DNA of 64,000 nt from positions 93,442-157,441 of the forward strand of contig CANMML010000007.1 of the NCBI GenBank assembly GCA_947499005.1, given 5' to 3'. The translations under genes and the position numbers were made by a program. Source of the stretch: an uncultured Aquimarina sp. Its GTDB lineage: Bacteria > Bacteroidota > Bacteroidia > Flavobacteriales > Flavobacteriaceae. A model generated the notes under the pieces. That model was not told the origin of the DNA. It saw only the letters and a list, made by a program, of their open reading frames with translations, and did not search any database. Position 1 is the first letter of the stretch. Every line of letters begins with the position of its first letter. Positions 17,224-25,331 of this stretch are shown here, in pieces.

Positions 17224-17301
17224 CGTCACCCTGAACTTGTTTCAGGGTCCCTCACATTTATAATTTTTTTTATGAGATGCTGAAATAAATTCAGCATGAC
17301 G
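17224..17301. repeat. Compound REP-like palindrome (two hairpins inside CGTCA...TGACG)
   Basis: CGTCA (17224-17228) and TGACG (17297-17301) enclose two hairpins: CCCTGAA...TTCAGGG and TGCTGAA (17278-17284) with TTCAGCA (17290-17296). This layout is a common dispersed intergenic repeat in Flavobacteria. A degenerate half copy lies at 58993-59022. It separates the reductase from cobA. Confidence 0.8.
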
Positions 17302-17335
17302 AAATAGGTAAGTTCTTTTAAATATTTGAACTAAA

Positions 17336-18094
17336 GTGAGTAACGGGAAAGGAAAATTAACAGTAGTAGGTGCAGGGCCAGGTGATGTAGAGTTAATTAC
17401 CCTTAAAGCCATTAAAGCTTTGGAAAATGCCGATGCAGTTTTGTACGATGCTTTAGTGAATCCTGAGTTGCTGGATTATTGTAAGAATGCAGAATTGCTA
17501 TATGTAGGTAAGCGTAAAGGTTGTTATGCTTATCAACAAGAACAAATTAATGATTTAATTGTTCAGTATGGTAAATCTCATGGTCATGTGATTCGATTAA
17601 AAGGAGGCGATCCTTTTATTTTCGGACGTGGTGCAGAAGAAATGGATTATGCAGCAAAGCATGGTATGGAAGTTGCAATGGTGCCAGGATTGTCATCATC
17701 AGTATCTGTGCCAGCAATGCAAAATATCCCTGTTACGAAACGTGGGTATTCAGAAAGTTTCTGGGTGATTACAGCAACCACGAAAGAGCATAAGCTATCC
17801 AATGATATATTGGTGGCTGCTAAGAGTGATGCGACAGTAGTTATTTTAATGGGAATGCATAAGCTTGCTAAAATAGTAGAAGCTTTTAAAGCAGAAAATA
17901 AAGCTAGTTTGCCGATTGCAATCATTCAAAATGGGACTCGTGCCGAAGAAAATGTAGGTATAGGGACTATTGAGACTATAGAAGCTATTGTTGCGGAAAA
18001 AGGATTAGGAGCTCCAGCAATTATTGTTGTGGGGCATGTAGTAAAGCATAAAATTCAGCTTGCTGAATTGCAACAAAAGTTAAGTGAAATATAA
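17336..18094 (+). CDS. cobA: Uroporphyrinogen-III C-methyltransferase
   Basis: 252 residues, GTG start. It methylates uroporphyrinogen III twice with SAM to make precorrin-2 for siroheme. Family motifs are VGAGPGDVELITLKA at the N-terminus, RLKGGDPFIFGRGAEE, the central VPGLSSSVSVPA and IIVVGHVV near the end. It acts before the Met8-type gene that follows, and both serve the sulfite reductase upstream. No ATG in frame gives a complete first motif, which supports the GTG. Confidence 0.93.
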   Translation: MSNGKGKLTVVGAGPGDVELITLKAIKALENADAVLYDALVNPELLDYCKNAELLYVGKRKGCYAYQQEQINDLIVQYGKSHGHVIRLKGGDPFIFGRGAEEMDYAAKHGMEVAMVPGLSSSVSVPAMQNIPVTKRGYSESFWVITATTKEHKLSNDILVAAKSDATVVILMGMHKLAKIVEAFKAENKASLPIAIIQNGTRAEENVGIGTIETIEAIVAEKGLGAPAIIVVGHVVKHKIQLAELQQKLSEI

Positions 18095-18101
18095 TATATA
18101 G

Positions 18102-18129
18102 ATATCAGGTCTCGGATCTCAGCAGCCAA
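18102..18129 (+). repeat. Heptanucleotide tandem array (ATATCAG type, 4 units)
   Basis: Units ATATCAG, GTCTCGG, ATCTCAG and CAGCCAA begin 7 bases after the cobA stop. More degenerate than the other arrays, but in the same period. Confidence 0.6.
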
Positions 18130-18151
18130 TTGTATTTTTGAAAAGTATAAT

Positions 18152-18186
18152 GTGCTGATAGCCGATAGCTGACAGCTGATAGCTAA
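18152..18186 (+). repeat. Heptanucleotide tandem array (TAGCTGA type, 5 units)
   Basis: Units GTGCTGA, TAGCCGA, TAGCTGA, CAGCTGA and TAGCTAA end 3 bases before the next ATG. Four of five units match the array before cysH. Confidence 0.85.
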
Positions 18187-18189
18187 TAA

Positions 18190-18768
18190 ATGGAAAGAAA
18201 CAATTTATATCCGATATTTCTAAAGGTCAAGAACCTTAATGTATTGATTGTAGGAGGAGGAAATGTAGCGGAAGAAAAATTACACTTTCTAACAAAATCA
18301 AGTCCCGATGCAAAGGTGACTATGGTTTCGCCGATGTTTCGAGAAGGAACTATTGAATTGGCAAAAAAATATTGTGTAACTCTAGTTACGGATATTTATG
18401 ATAAAAAATATTTAGAAGGTCGGCATATAGTGGTGGCTACAACAGATATTCCAGAAGTGAATGTTCAGGTTTGGAAAGATTGTAGAGCTGAAGCAAAATT
18501 GGTAAATGTAGCTGATAACCCACCTTATTGTGATTTCTATATGGGGGGAATTGTAACTAAAGGAAATGTAAAAGTAGCAATTTCGACCAATGGGAAATCA
18601 CCAACAACAGCCAAAAGATTACGTCAATTTTTTGAGGAAGTAATTCCTGAAAATATCGATGATTTAGTGAAAAACTTAAACGAGTTTAGAAAAACAATAA
18701 AAGGTGATTTTGAAGAAAAAGTGGAAACACTGAATGAATTCACCAAGGGATTAATAGAAAAAAAGTAG
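18190..18768 (+). CDS. Precorrin-2 dehydrogenase / sirohydrochlorin ferrochelatase (Met8/CysG N-terminal type)
   Basis: 192 residues. It oxidises precorrin-2 with NAD and inserts iron to complete siroheme. The Rossmann motif VGGGNVAEEKLHFL is near residue 20, followed by TDIPEVN and VNVADNPPYCDFYMGGIV and the STNGKSPTTAKRLR motif of the family. It corresponds to the N-terminal half of CysG, whose C-terminal half is the separate cobA just upstream. The next gene begins 4 bases after its stop. Confidence 0.9.
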   Translation: MERNNLYPIFLKVKNLNVLIVGGGNVAEEKLHFLTKSSPDAKVTMVSPMFREGTIELAKKYCVTLVTDIYDKKYLEGRHIVVATTDIPEVNVQVWKDCRAEAKLVNVADNPPYCDFYMGGIVTKGNVKVAISTNGKSPTTAKRLRQFFEEVIPENIDDLVKNLNEFRKTIKGDFEEKVETLNEFTKGLIEKK

Positions 18769-18772
18769 CATA

Positions 18773-19828
18773 ATGATAAAGACGGATATTCTTATTATTG
18801 GAGCGGGTCCTACAGGATTATTCACTGTTTTTGAAGCAGGTTTATTAAAATTGAAGTGTCACTTAATCGATGCTTTACCACAACCAGGAGGACAATGTTC
18901 TGAAATTTATCCTAAGAAACCTATTTATGATATACCAGCGTATCCAGAAATTTTAGCTGGTGATCTTACTGATAACCTAATGGAACAAATTAAACAATTT
19001 GAACCAGGATTTACTTTAGGTGAGCGTGCTGAAACGATTGATAAGCAAGAGGATGGAACTTTTATTGTAACAACAAATAAAGGGACTCAACATCAAGCCC
19101 CAGTAGTAGCAATTGCAGGAGGTTTAGGTTCTTTCGAACCAAGAAAGCCACCTATTCCAAATATTTTGAATTTCGAAGATAAAGGAGTAGAGTATATGAT
19201 TAGAGAACCAGAGCTTTATCGTGATAAAGATGTGGTGATTGCAGGAGGAGGAGATTCTGCTTTAGATTGGTCTATCTTCTTAACTGATGTTGCGAAATCT
19301 GTTACTTTAGTACACAGACGTAATGAATTTAGAGGAGCTTTAGATTCTGTAGAGAAAGTACAAGAGTTAAAGGATGCAGGAAAAATCAACTTAATTACTC
19401 CATCAGAAGTTAAGGGTATCGAAGGAGATGATCATGTTACGGGAGTAGAGATTGTTACAAAAGGTGAAGATCCATATATTCTAAAAACAGATCACTTTAT
19501 TCCATTATTTGGATTATCGCCAAAATTAGGGCCTATCGCAAACTGGGGATTAGAGATTGAGAAAAATGCGATCAAAGTAAATAATGCTTTGGATTACCAA
19601 ACAAATATCCCAGGAATTTATGCGATCGGTGATGTCAATACATATCCAGGGAAATTAAAGTTAATCTTATGTGGTTTCCATGAAGCAACTTTAATGTGTC
19701 AAAGTGCTTTTCAACGTATTTTTCCAGATAAAAAATACGTGATGAAGTATACTACAGTAGGTGGAGTTGAAGGTTTCGATGGAACTAAAAAAGAAGCTCC
19801 AAAAGCAGTAGTAAAATCAATAGATTAA
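18773..19828 (+). CDS. Ferredoxin-NADP+ reductase, thioredoxin-reductase type
   Basis: 351 residues. FAD-binding GAGPTGLFTVFEAGL at the N-terminus, PGGQCSEIYPKKPIYDIPAYP, NADPH-binding AGGGDSALDW near 160 and the late IPGIYAIGDVNTYPGK are typical of TrxR-like FNRs. It lacks the redox CxxC of thioredoxin reductases. It probably passes electrons from NADPH to the 2Fe-2S ferredoxin encoded 89 bases downstream, and so to the sulfite reductase. Confidence 0.88.
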   Translation: MIKTDILIIGAGPTGLFTVFEAGLLKLKCHLIDALPQPGGQCSEIYPKKPIYDIPAYPEILAGDLTDNLMEQIKQFEPGFTLGERAETIDKQEDGTFIVTTNKGTQHQAPVVAIAGGLGSFEPRKPPIPNILNFEDKGVEYMIREPELYRDKDVVIAGGGDSALDWSIFLTDVAKSVTLVHRRNEFRGALDSVEKVQELKDAGKINLITPSEVKGIEGDDHVTGVEIVTKGEDPYILKTDHFIPLFGLSPKLGPIANWGLEIEKNAIKVNNALDYQTNIPGIYAIGDVNTYPGKLKLILCGFHEATLMCQSAFQRIFPDKKYVMKYTTVGGVEGFDGTKKEAPKAVVKSID

Positions 19829-19835
19829 TTTTAGG

Positions 19836-19900
19836 CTATCAGGTATCAGGTGTCAGGTGTCAGTTTTTGCTGATTGCTGATTGCTGATTGCTGAAAGCCA
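19836..19900 (+). repeat. Two adjacent heptanucleotide arrays (GTGTCAG type and TTGCTGA type)
   Basis: Units CTATCAG, GTATCAG, GTGTCAG, GTGTCAG (19836-19863) are followed by four perfect TTGCTGA units (19867-19894). They fill the spacer between the reductase and ferredoxin genes. Confidence 0.85.
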
Positions 19901-19916
19901 TTGAGCGATAGCGAAA
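19901..19916. repeat. Short REP-like core before the ferredoxin
   Basis: TTGAGCGATAGCGAAA overlaps the ferredoxin upstream region and ends just before its ATG at 19918. It is close to the right arm of the element in purL (TTGAGCGTAGCCGAAA). Confidence 0.5.
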
Positions 19917-19917
19917 T

Positions 19918-20232
19918 ATGGACGTTACTATAAAAATTACAGATAGAGAAGGAGTAGTACATGAGGTACAAGCCCCAACGGATATGGCAATGAACCTAAT
20001 GGAGGTTTGTAAAGCTTATGAATTACCTGTCGAAGGTACTTGCGGAGGAATGGCTATGTGTGCTTCTTGTCAGTGTTATGTTACTTCTGAAACAACCTTA
20101 CCAGAAATGGGAACTGATGAAGATTTAATGTTAGCTGAAGCCTTTCACGTAGAAGATAATTCGCGTTTAGGATGTCAAATTCCAATCACTCCAGAATTGG
20201 ATGGTTTAGAAGTTACATTGGCACCAGAATAA
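19918..20232 (+). CDS. 2Fe-2S ferredoxin (adrenodoxin type)
   Basis: 104 residues. The cluster ligands are C42, C48, C51 (CGGMAMCAS C spacing, C-x5-C-x2-C) and C86 (RLGCQIP), the adrenodoxin/vertebrate-type arrangement. It is the likely electron donor to the sulfite reductase, reduced by the flavoprotein encoded just upstream. Its last 39 codons and its terminator occur again at 26752-26930, with only silent differences in the coding part. Confidence 0.92.
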   Translation: MDVTIKITDREGVVHEVQAPTDMAMNLMEVCKAYELPVEGTCGGMAMCASCQCYVTSETTLPEMGTDEDLMLAEAFHVEDNSRLGCQIPITPELDGLEVTLAPE

Positions 20233-20258
20233 TATGATTTCTTTTTATATATTTTACG

Positions 20259-20287
20259 ACCACACTTTTTTAAAGTGTGGTTTTTTT
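20259..20287 (+). terminator. Terminator of the sulfur operon
   Basis: ACCACACTTT (20259-20268) pairs with AAAGTGTGGT (20272-20281), then six more Ts. The same terminator, slightly changed, sits at 26898-26927 in the duplicated segment. Confidence 0.88.
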
Positions 20288-20388
20288 ATGGTTAGAACTA
20301 ACTAATTTTCCTTGTTAGTAGATTTTATTGAATTTTTTAGAAGAAAAAATCAATATAAAATTTGTTTTTTCAAAAGATTAATTTCATA

Positions 20389-20396
20389 CATTTGAA
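20389..20396 (+). promoter_or_regulatory. -7 element of the speA leader promoter
   Basis: TACATTTG fits TAnnTTTG, with TTTG at 20363-20366 22 bases upstream. Transcription would start close to 20403, about 350 bases before speA. Confidence 0.5.
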
Positions 20397-20402
20397 ATAT
20401 AA

Positions 20403-20751
20403 TGAGTCCAAAGAGACGCATTGCCTATTTACTGATGAAAACGAATTTCATGTTCGGGCTTAGGAGCATAAAGAAGTCTGCTCCAAAAGCTGCTTTAGGG
20501 ATAAAGAACCGAATCAACAGGCTGACTTTTGAAATTAGAACTACACTACAATTATTGAAGTCTCTTCAATTTTCACCGTCCACGGTATTTATTTTTCGTA
20601 TTTGAGTTGAACTTATATAGGAAGAGCATATAGCAAGCTTTTTTACTAAGCTTTATTGTCTCACCTTTTTGGGTTACAGATTGTATCTATTTATAGTCTG
20701 CTAGGGATTCTTACCCTTATTTTAATCTGAATCAACTTAAAATTTACGAAA
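20403..20751 (+). ncRNA. Long structured 5' leader of the polyamine operon (candidate regulatory RNA)
   Basis: Hairpins seen by eye: ATGAAA/TTTCAT (20435-20451); GCTT and GGAGCA with TGCTCC and AAGC (20458-20490); ATTGAAG/CTTCAAT with a 3-base loop (20554-20570); ACCG/CGGT (20575-20586); AAGCTT/AAGCTT (20635-20653); AGGG/CCCT (20703-20717); and ATTTTAA/TTAAAAT (20719-20743), which ends 8 bases before the speA ATG. A 67-codon frame from 20402 exists (basic, opening MSPKRRIAYLLMKTNFMFG) but would be leaderless and could be chance or a leader peptide. It does not fit tmRNA or RNase P RNA signatures. Confidence 0.45.
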
Positions 20752-22209
20752 ATGAAAACTCGATATATCGATCTAATCGATCAAACTCATGTTTTCCCAC
20801 AACAAGAATTTCAGTTGGAAAACAATCAGTTACACTTTCATGGTATAGATATCATGAAATTAGTAAATCGCTATGGAGCACCATTGAAGCTTACGTATCT
20901 GCCAAAAATATCAGAAAATATTCGGAGGGCTAAAGATTGGTTTAAAAACGCTTTAGAAGCACACAGTTATAAAGGGACTTATAACTATTGCTATTGCACA
21001 AAAAGCGCTCACTTTCAGCATGTGCTACAAGAGGCATTAAAAAATGATATTCATATCGAAACTTCTTCAGCCTTTGATATAGATATCGTTGAAAACCTTA
21101 AAGCACAGGGGAAAGTAAATGATAATACCTATATCGTTTGTAACGGTTTTAAGCGAGATCAATACATAGAAAATATAGCCCGTCTAATTAATAGTGGACA
21201 CAAAAAATGTATTCCTATAATTGATAATTATGAGGAACTTTCTTTATTAGAAGAGAGAATAGATGGTCAGTTTAATATCGGAATTCGCATTGCATCTGAA
21301 GAAGAACCAAAGTTTGAATTTTATACATCCCGCTTGGGAATTGGTTATAAAAACATCGTTTCATTTTATGAAGCTCAAATAAAGGGAAACCCCAAAGTGC
21401 AATTAAAGATGTTACATTTCTTTATAAATACAGGGATCAGAGATACAGCTTATTATTGGAATGAATTAGGGAAATGCATGAAGGTGTACATCGCCCTTAA
21501 AAAAATATGTCCTAGTCTAGATAGTTTAAATATCGGAGGAGGATTCCCTATTAAAAACTCACTCTCTTTTGAATATGACTATCAATACATGGTGTACGAA
21601 ATTGTAAATCAAATACAGTTAGCTTGTGATGAAGAAGGAGTCGAAGTACCACATTTATTTACTGAATTTGGAAGTTTTACAGTTGGAGAAAGTGGAGCAG
21701 CGATCTACAAAGTATTGTATCAAAAACAGCAAAACGATCGTGAAAAATGGAACATGATAGATTCTTCTTTTATAACTACGCTTCCCGATTCATGGGCAAT
21801 TAATAAGCGCTTTTTAATGTTGGCTGTCAATCGTTGGAATGATGAATATGAACGTGTATTATTAGGCGGGTTGACTTGCGATAGTGATGATTATTACAAC
21901 TCGGAGCAGCACGTAAACGGAATTTACTTGCCTAAATACGATACTGATAAGCCGCTATATATCGGTTTTTTTAATACTGGTGCATATCAGGAAACGATAG
22001 GTGGTTTTGGTGGGTTGAATCATTGTTTGATACCACAGCCCAAACACTTATTAATTGACCGAGATCCACTTACTAACGAATTGACAGTCGAGGTATTTAA
22101 AGGGCAACAAAAAGCAGAAGAATTGTTAGAGATATTAGGGTATAATTACCTCCTAAATAAGTATAACCCAAGGGCAAATAAAGCGAAAAACCAACATATT
22201 AACACTTAA
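20752..22209 (+). CDS. speA: Arginine decarboxylase (PLP fold type III)
   Basis: 485 residues, the short Bacteroidetes form. It converts arginine to agmatine, the first step of putrescine synthesis by this route. The PLP lysine is K84 in YCTKSAHF, the glycine-rich phosphate loop is NIGGGFPI, and the cysteine/aspartate pair of the active site is in GGLTCDSDDYYN. Next comes the agmatinase, 11 bases later. The structured leader directly upstream suggests control at the RNA level. Confidence 0.9.
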   Translation: MKTRYIDLIDQTHVFPQQEFQLENNQLHFHGIDIMKLVNRYGAPLKLTYLPKISENIRRAKDWFKNALEAHSYKGTYNYCYCTKSAHFQHVLQEALKNDIHIETSSAFDIDIVENLKAQGKVNDNTYIVCNGFKRDQYIENIARLINSGHKKCIPIIDNYEELSLLEERIDGQFNIGIRIASEEEPKFEFYTSRLGIGYKNIVSFYEAQIKGNPKVQLKMLHFFINTGIRDTAYYWNELGKCMKVYIALKKICPSLDSLNIGGGFPIKNSLSFEYDYQYMVYEIVNQIQLACDEEGVEVPHLFTEFGSFTVGESGAAIYKVLYQKQQNDREKWNMIDSSFITTLPDSWAINKRFLMLAVNRWNDEYERVLLGGLTCDSDDYYNSEQHVNGIYLPKYDTDKPLYIGFFNTGAYQETIGGFGGLNHCLIPQPKHLLIDRDPLTNELTVEVFKGQQKAEELLEILGYNYLLNKYNPRANKAKNQHINT

Positions 22210-22220
22210 AATTAAAGAGA

Positions 22221-23168
22221 ATGAATAATCAAGGAACCTATGCCGGTATTCCTAACAAATATGGAGTAAAAGAAACTGCGAAGATCGTTTTAATTCCAGT
22301 GCCTTATGATGAAACAAGCACTTGGGGAAAGGGAGCGGATAGAGGACCGGAAGCTTTTTTAGAGGCATCAGAAAACATGGAATTATACGATATCGAAACC
22401 GATACAGAAGTCTATAAACAAGGAGTGTATTTAACACAACCATTGGAAGAATTCTTAACTCCAGAAGATATGGTAGTTAATGTACATGATGTAGTGAAAA
22501 CACACTTGAAACGAGGCAAGTTTACTACTATGATTGGTGGTGAACATTCTGTTTCTATAGGTGCTATTCGTGCTTTTAATGAGGAATATAAAAATCTATC
22601 TGTATTACAAATCGATGCCCATGCAGATTTGCGTGCAGCATACGAGGGCTCTCCATATAACCATGCGTGTGCGATGTATGAAGCCAATGAAACAACCAAT
22701 TTGGTACAAGTGGGTATTAGGAGTATGGATTATAGTGAAAGACTTGTTATGAATGAAGATAATGTGTTTTTTGCTCATGAAATGGCAAGTGATGAGTATT
22801 GGATGGATAATGCAATTGATGCTTTAACAGAGAATGTATACATCACTTTCGATCTAGATGCTTTTGACCCTTCAGTACTACCCGCAACAGGAACTCCCGA
22901 GCCAGGAGGACTAATGTGGTATGAGACCTTAGATTTTTTACGACGTGTATTCTCAGAGAAAAACGTAGTTGGTTTTGACATAGTAGAATTGTGTCCTCAT
23001 GCCCGTAGCCAAGCGTCTAATTTTACTGCTGCGAAATTATACTACAAAATGCTGAGCTATAAATTTCTAGATGATGATACGAATATTGATGATGAAACCA
23101 TTATTAAAGAAGACAAACAACCCATAAGAAAGCTTAAAGAAGAAACTTACGTAAACAATGAAAACTAA
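22221..23168 (+). CDS. speB: Agmatinase
   Basis: 315 residues of the ureohydrolase (arginase) family, splitting agmatine into putrescine and urea. The binuclear Mn ligands are visible as GGEHS (H109), DAHAD (D132, H134, D136) and FDLDAFDPS further on. It follows speA and overlaps the next start by 11 bases, so the three genes are one operon with coupled translation. Confidence 0.92.
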   Translation: MNNQGTYAGIPNKYGVKETAKIVLIPVPYDETSTWGKGADRGPEAFLEASENMELYDIETDTEVYKQGVYLTQPLEEFLTPEDMVVNVHDVVKTHLKRGKFTTMIGGEHSVSIGAIRAFNEEYKNLSVLQIDAHADLRAAYEGSPYNHACAMYEANETTNLVQVGIRSMDYSERLVMNEDNVFFAHEMASDEYWMDNAIDALTENVYITFDLDAFDPSVLPATGTPEPGGLMWYETLDFLRRVFSEKNVVGFDIVELCPHARSQASNFTAAKLYYKMLSYKFLDDDTNIDDETIIKEDKQPIRKLKEETYVNNEN

Positions 23169-24132
23169 AGGAACAGTTACCGATTTTATAGAGAAATATT
23201 ATTTACACTTTAATGCAGCTACTGTTGTAGATGCCGCAAAGGGGTATGAAGCACAATTAGCTGCTGATGGTAAAATGCTAATTTCTTTAGCGGGAGCGAT
23301 GAGTACCGCCGAGTTAGGGAAAATTCTTTCAGAGGTAATTCGCCAAAAAAAAGTGCACATTATTTCATGTACAGGTGCAAATTTAGAAGAAGATATTATG
23401 AATCTGGTGGCGCATAGTCATTACAAGCGTATTCCTAATTATCGAGATTTAACGCCTAAACAGGAGTGGGAATTATTAGAAAAAGGATTGAATCGTGTAA
23501 CGGATACTTGTATTCCTGAAGAAGAGGCTTTTCGACGTTTGCAAGAACATATTTTTAAGATATGGAAAGAAGCTGATGACAAAGGGGAACGTTATTTTCC
23601 ACATGAATTTATGTACAAACTTTTATTATCGGGAGTTTTAGAACAGTACTATGAAATCGATCTTAAAGATTCATGGATGTATGCTGCTGCCGAAGCAAAT
23701 CTACCGATTGTAGTACCAGGATGGGAAGATAGTACTATGGGGAACATTTTTGCAAGTTATGTCATGAAAGGGCAATTAAAAGCTTCCACTATGAAATCAG
23801 GAATTGAATACATGACCTTTTTGGCTGATTGGTATACCGAAAACAGTGAAAATGGTATTGGATTTTTTCAAATCGGAGGAGGTATTGCTGGTGATTTTCC
23901 AATCTGTGTAGTTCCTATGTTATATCAAGATTTAGAAAGAACAGACACCCCTTTCTGGAATTACTTCTGTCAAATAAGTGACTCCACTACTAGTTATGGT
24001 TCTTATTCAGGGGCTGTTCCGAATGAAAAGATTACTTGGGGGAAGTTAGATATAGATACACCCAAATTCATTATTGAAAGTGATGCGACTATCGTAGCGC
24101 CTTTAGTCTTTGCTTATCTATTAGGTATGTAA
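23158..24132 (+). CDS. Deoxyhypusine synthase-like protein
   Basis: 324 residues. It has the family's NAD-binding and active-site pattern, including SGAVPNEKITWGKLD where K296 aligns with the catalytic lysine of eukaryotic deoxyhypusine synthase. Bacteria lack the eIF5A substrate, so the reaction must differ; bacterial members have been proposed to make homospermidine from putrescine. The position after speA and speB, whose product is putrescine, supports a polyamine role. The start overlaps speB by 11 bases. Confidence 0.8.
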   Translation: MKTKGTVTDFIEKYYLHFNAATVVDAAKGYEAQLAADGKMLISLAGAMSTAELGKILSEVIRQKKVHIISCTGANLEEDIMNLVAHSHYKRIPNYRDLTPKQEWELLEKGLNRVTDTCIPEEEAFRRLQEHIFKIWKEADDKGERYFPHEFMYKLLLSGVLEQYYEIDLKDSWMYAAAEANLPIVVPGWEDSTMGNIFASYVMKGQLKASTMKSGIEYMTFLADWYTENSENGIGFFQIGGGIAGDFPICVVPMLYQDLERTDTPFWNYFCQISDSTTSYGSYSGAVPNEKITWGKLDIDTPKFIIESDATIVAPLVFAYLLGM

Positions 24133-24150
24133 TGTGTAGATCGTTATCAA

Positions 24151-24447
24151 ATGGAAAGAAGAAACAACAATAAAAAACGAGTAATTGTAGATTACAACAA
24201 ACTCAATAAGAAGATTCTTGATTTGTTGATAGAAAAATATCCAGATGGGTATAATGACGGTGATATCATTGCTTTTAAAAACATACAAAACGAATATATC
24301 GAGTGTGTTCAAATTGAGACAGAAGATACCATTTACCTTGTAAAAGTGAGCAAGCGTTTAGATCAAGCCATAGAAGATCACTTTGAAGAGGACGATTTGG
24401 GAAGTGATGATTTGGGAAGTGATGATTTAACGATTAACGAAACGTAA
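24151..24447 (+). CDS. Small hypothetical protein with acidic repeat tail
   Basis: 98 residues, 18 bases after the deoxyhypusine-synthase-like gene. A basic N-terminus (MERRNNNKKRVIVDYNKL) leads into a compact middle (EKYPDGYNDGDIIAFKN) and the tail repeats DDLGS twice. I do not recognise the family with certainty; similar small proteins are conserved in Flavobacteria. The tight spacing suggests cotranscription with the polyamine genes. Confidence 0.55.
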   Translation: MERRNNNKKRVIVDYNKLNKKILDLLIEKYPDGYNDGDIIAFKNIQNEYIECVQIETEDTIYLVKVSKRLDQAIEDHFEEDDLGSDDLGSDDLTINET

Positions 24448-24458
24448 TAGTTGTAAGT

Positions 24459-24866
24459 ATGAGCAGAAAAAAGTCTATTTCTAAAGTGCGCTTAGTAGCT
24501 ACTTTAGGAGATCATATTTTGACATTAGAGAAACAAGATGGAACATTTTCGCTGCCAGGGGGAAGAGTGAAAACTAAAGAAACTGGATTGAAAGCATTGA
24601 TTCGTGAAGTTAAAGAAGAGGTAGGGTTAATTCTTGATAAAAAAGATTTAAAATATTTAGGGACAGAGATTAAAAGTAAATCAGATTGCACAATACACAA
24701 GTCTTATTATTCATATCATCAGAAAGTAGGGACTGCAAAGAATTTAGAATCTGAAAAATTTAAAGCAGTAAAATGGTGTTTGTGGTTCGAGGTCTCTGAT
24801 TATTTAGACAAACAAGATCGTAAAGCAATTCTCTCTTTTTTCTCGAAAAAACAACTAGTAAATTAA
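24459..24866 (+). CDS. Nudix hydrolase
   Basis: 135 residues. The Nudix box is complete at 35-57: G35, E41, R49-E50, E53-E54 and G56 in the pattern Gx5Ex7REUXEEXGU. It should hydrolyse a nucleoside diphosphate linked to another group; the substrate cannot be read from the sequence. It lies 12 bases after the small hypothetical gene and 12 before the VOC gene, so it belongs to the same transcript. Confidence 0.85.
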   Translation: MSRKKSISKVRLVATLGDHILTLEKQDGTFSLPGGRVKTKETGLKALIREVKEEVGLILDKKDLKYLGTEIKSKSDCTIHKSYYSYHQKVGTAKNLESEKFKAVKWCLWFEVSDYLDKQDRKAILSFFSKKQLVN

Positions 24867-24877
24867 AATGTATTGTA

Positions 24878-25303
24878 ATGGGACAAAGTTTTCATTTAGC
24901 GCTTCAATGTAGAAATAAGCGTGAAACAAAGTTGTTTTATAAAAACATCTTGGGCTTCAATATTGGTAGAGAAGGAGAAAAATGGATAGATGTAAATATG
25001 CATGGAAACCAATTGACTTTTACAGAGATTTCAAATTTCACCCCTTTATTTCAATTATATACATTAGAAAGTCACGATTTACCTGTTTTTCATTTCGGGA
25101 TTATTTTGAATTTTAGAACATGGAATCATGTCTATAATAACTTATATGATAAAGGGATTGAAGTCGGGGTAGAAAAAGAGTTTTTTGTGAATAATGTTGG
25201 GGAGCATACTTCTTTCTTTATAAAAGATCCCAATGGATATAATATAGAATTTAAATGCTTTAAAGATGAAAATGAAGTGTTTAGGTCATTAAGAAGAAGC
25301 TAA
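24878..25303 (+). CDS. VOC superfamily (glyoxalase/dioxygenase-like) protein
   Basis: 141 residues. The beta-alpha-beta-beta-beta pattern of the vicinal-oxygen-chelate fold is seen: FHLALQCRNKRETKLFYKNILGF near the start, FHFGIIL in the middle and FFIKDPNGYNIEFKCF at the end, including a likely metal-binding H in HFGI and E in IEFK. The substrate is unknown. It precedes the protease/RimK fusion by about 28 bases. Confidence 0.75.
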   Translation: MGQSFHLALQCRNKRETKLFYKNILGFNIGREGEKWIDVNMHGNQLTFTEISNFTPLFQLYTLESHDLPVFHFGIILNFRTWNHVYNNLYDKGIEVGVEKEFFVNNVGEHTSFFIKDPNGYNIEFKCFKDENEVFRSLRRS

Positions 25304-25331
25304 ACCTGATTTTGTGTTTAAAAAAAAGAAA

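Noticed and set aside
20402..20605. A 67-codon frame before speA as a real protein gene
   Set aside because: It would begin at the predicted transcription start with no leader and its region folds strongly, so a structured leader is the simpler reading. A leader peptide cannot be excluded.
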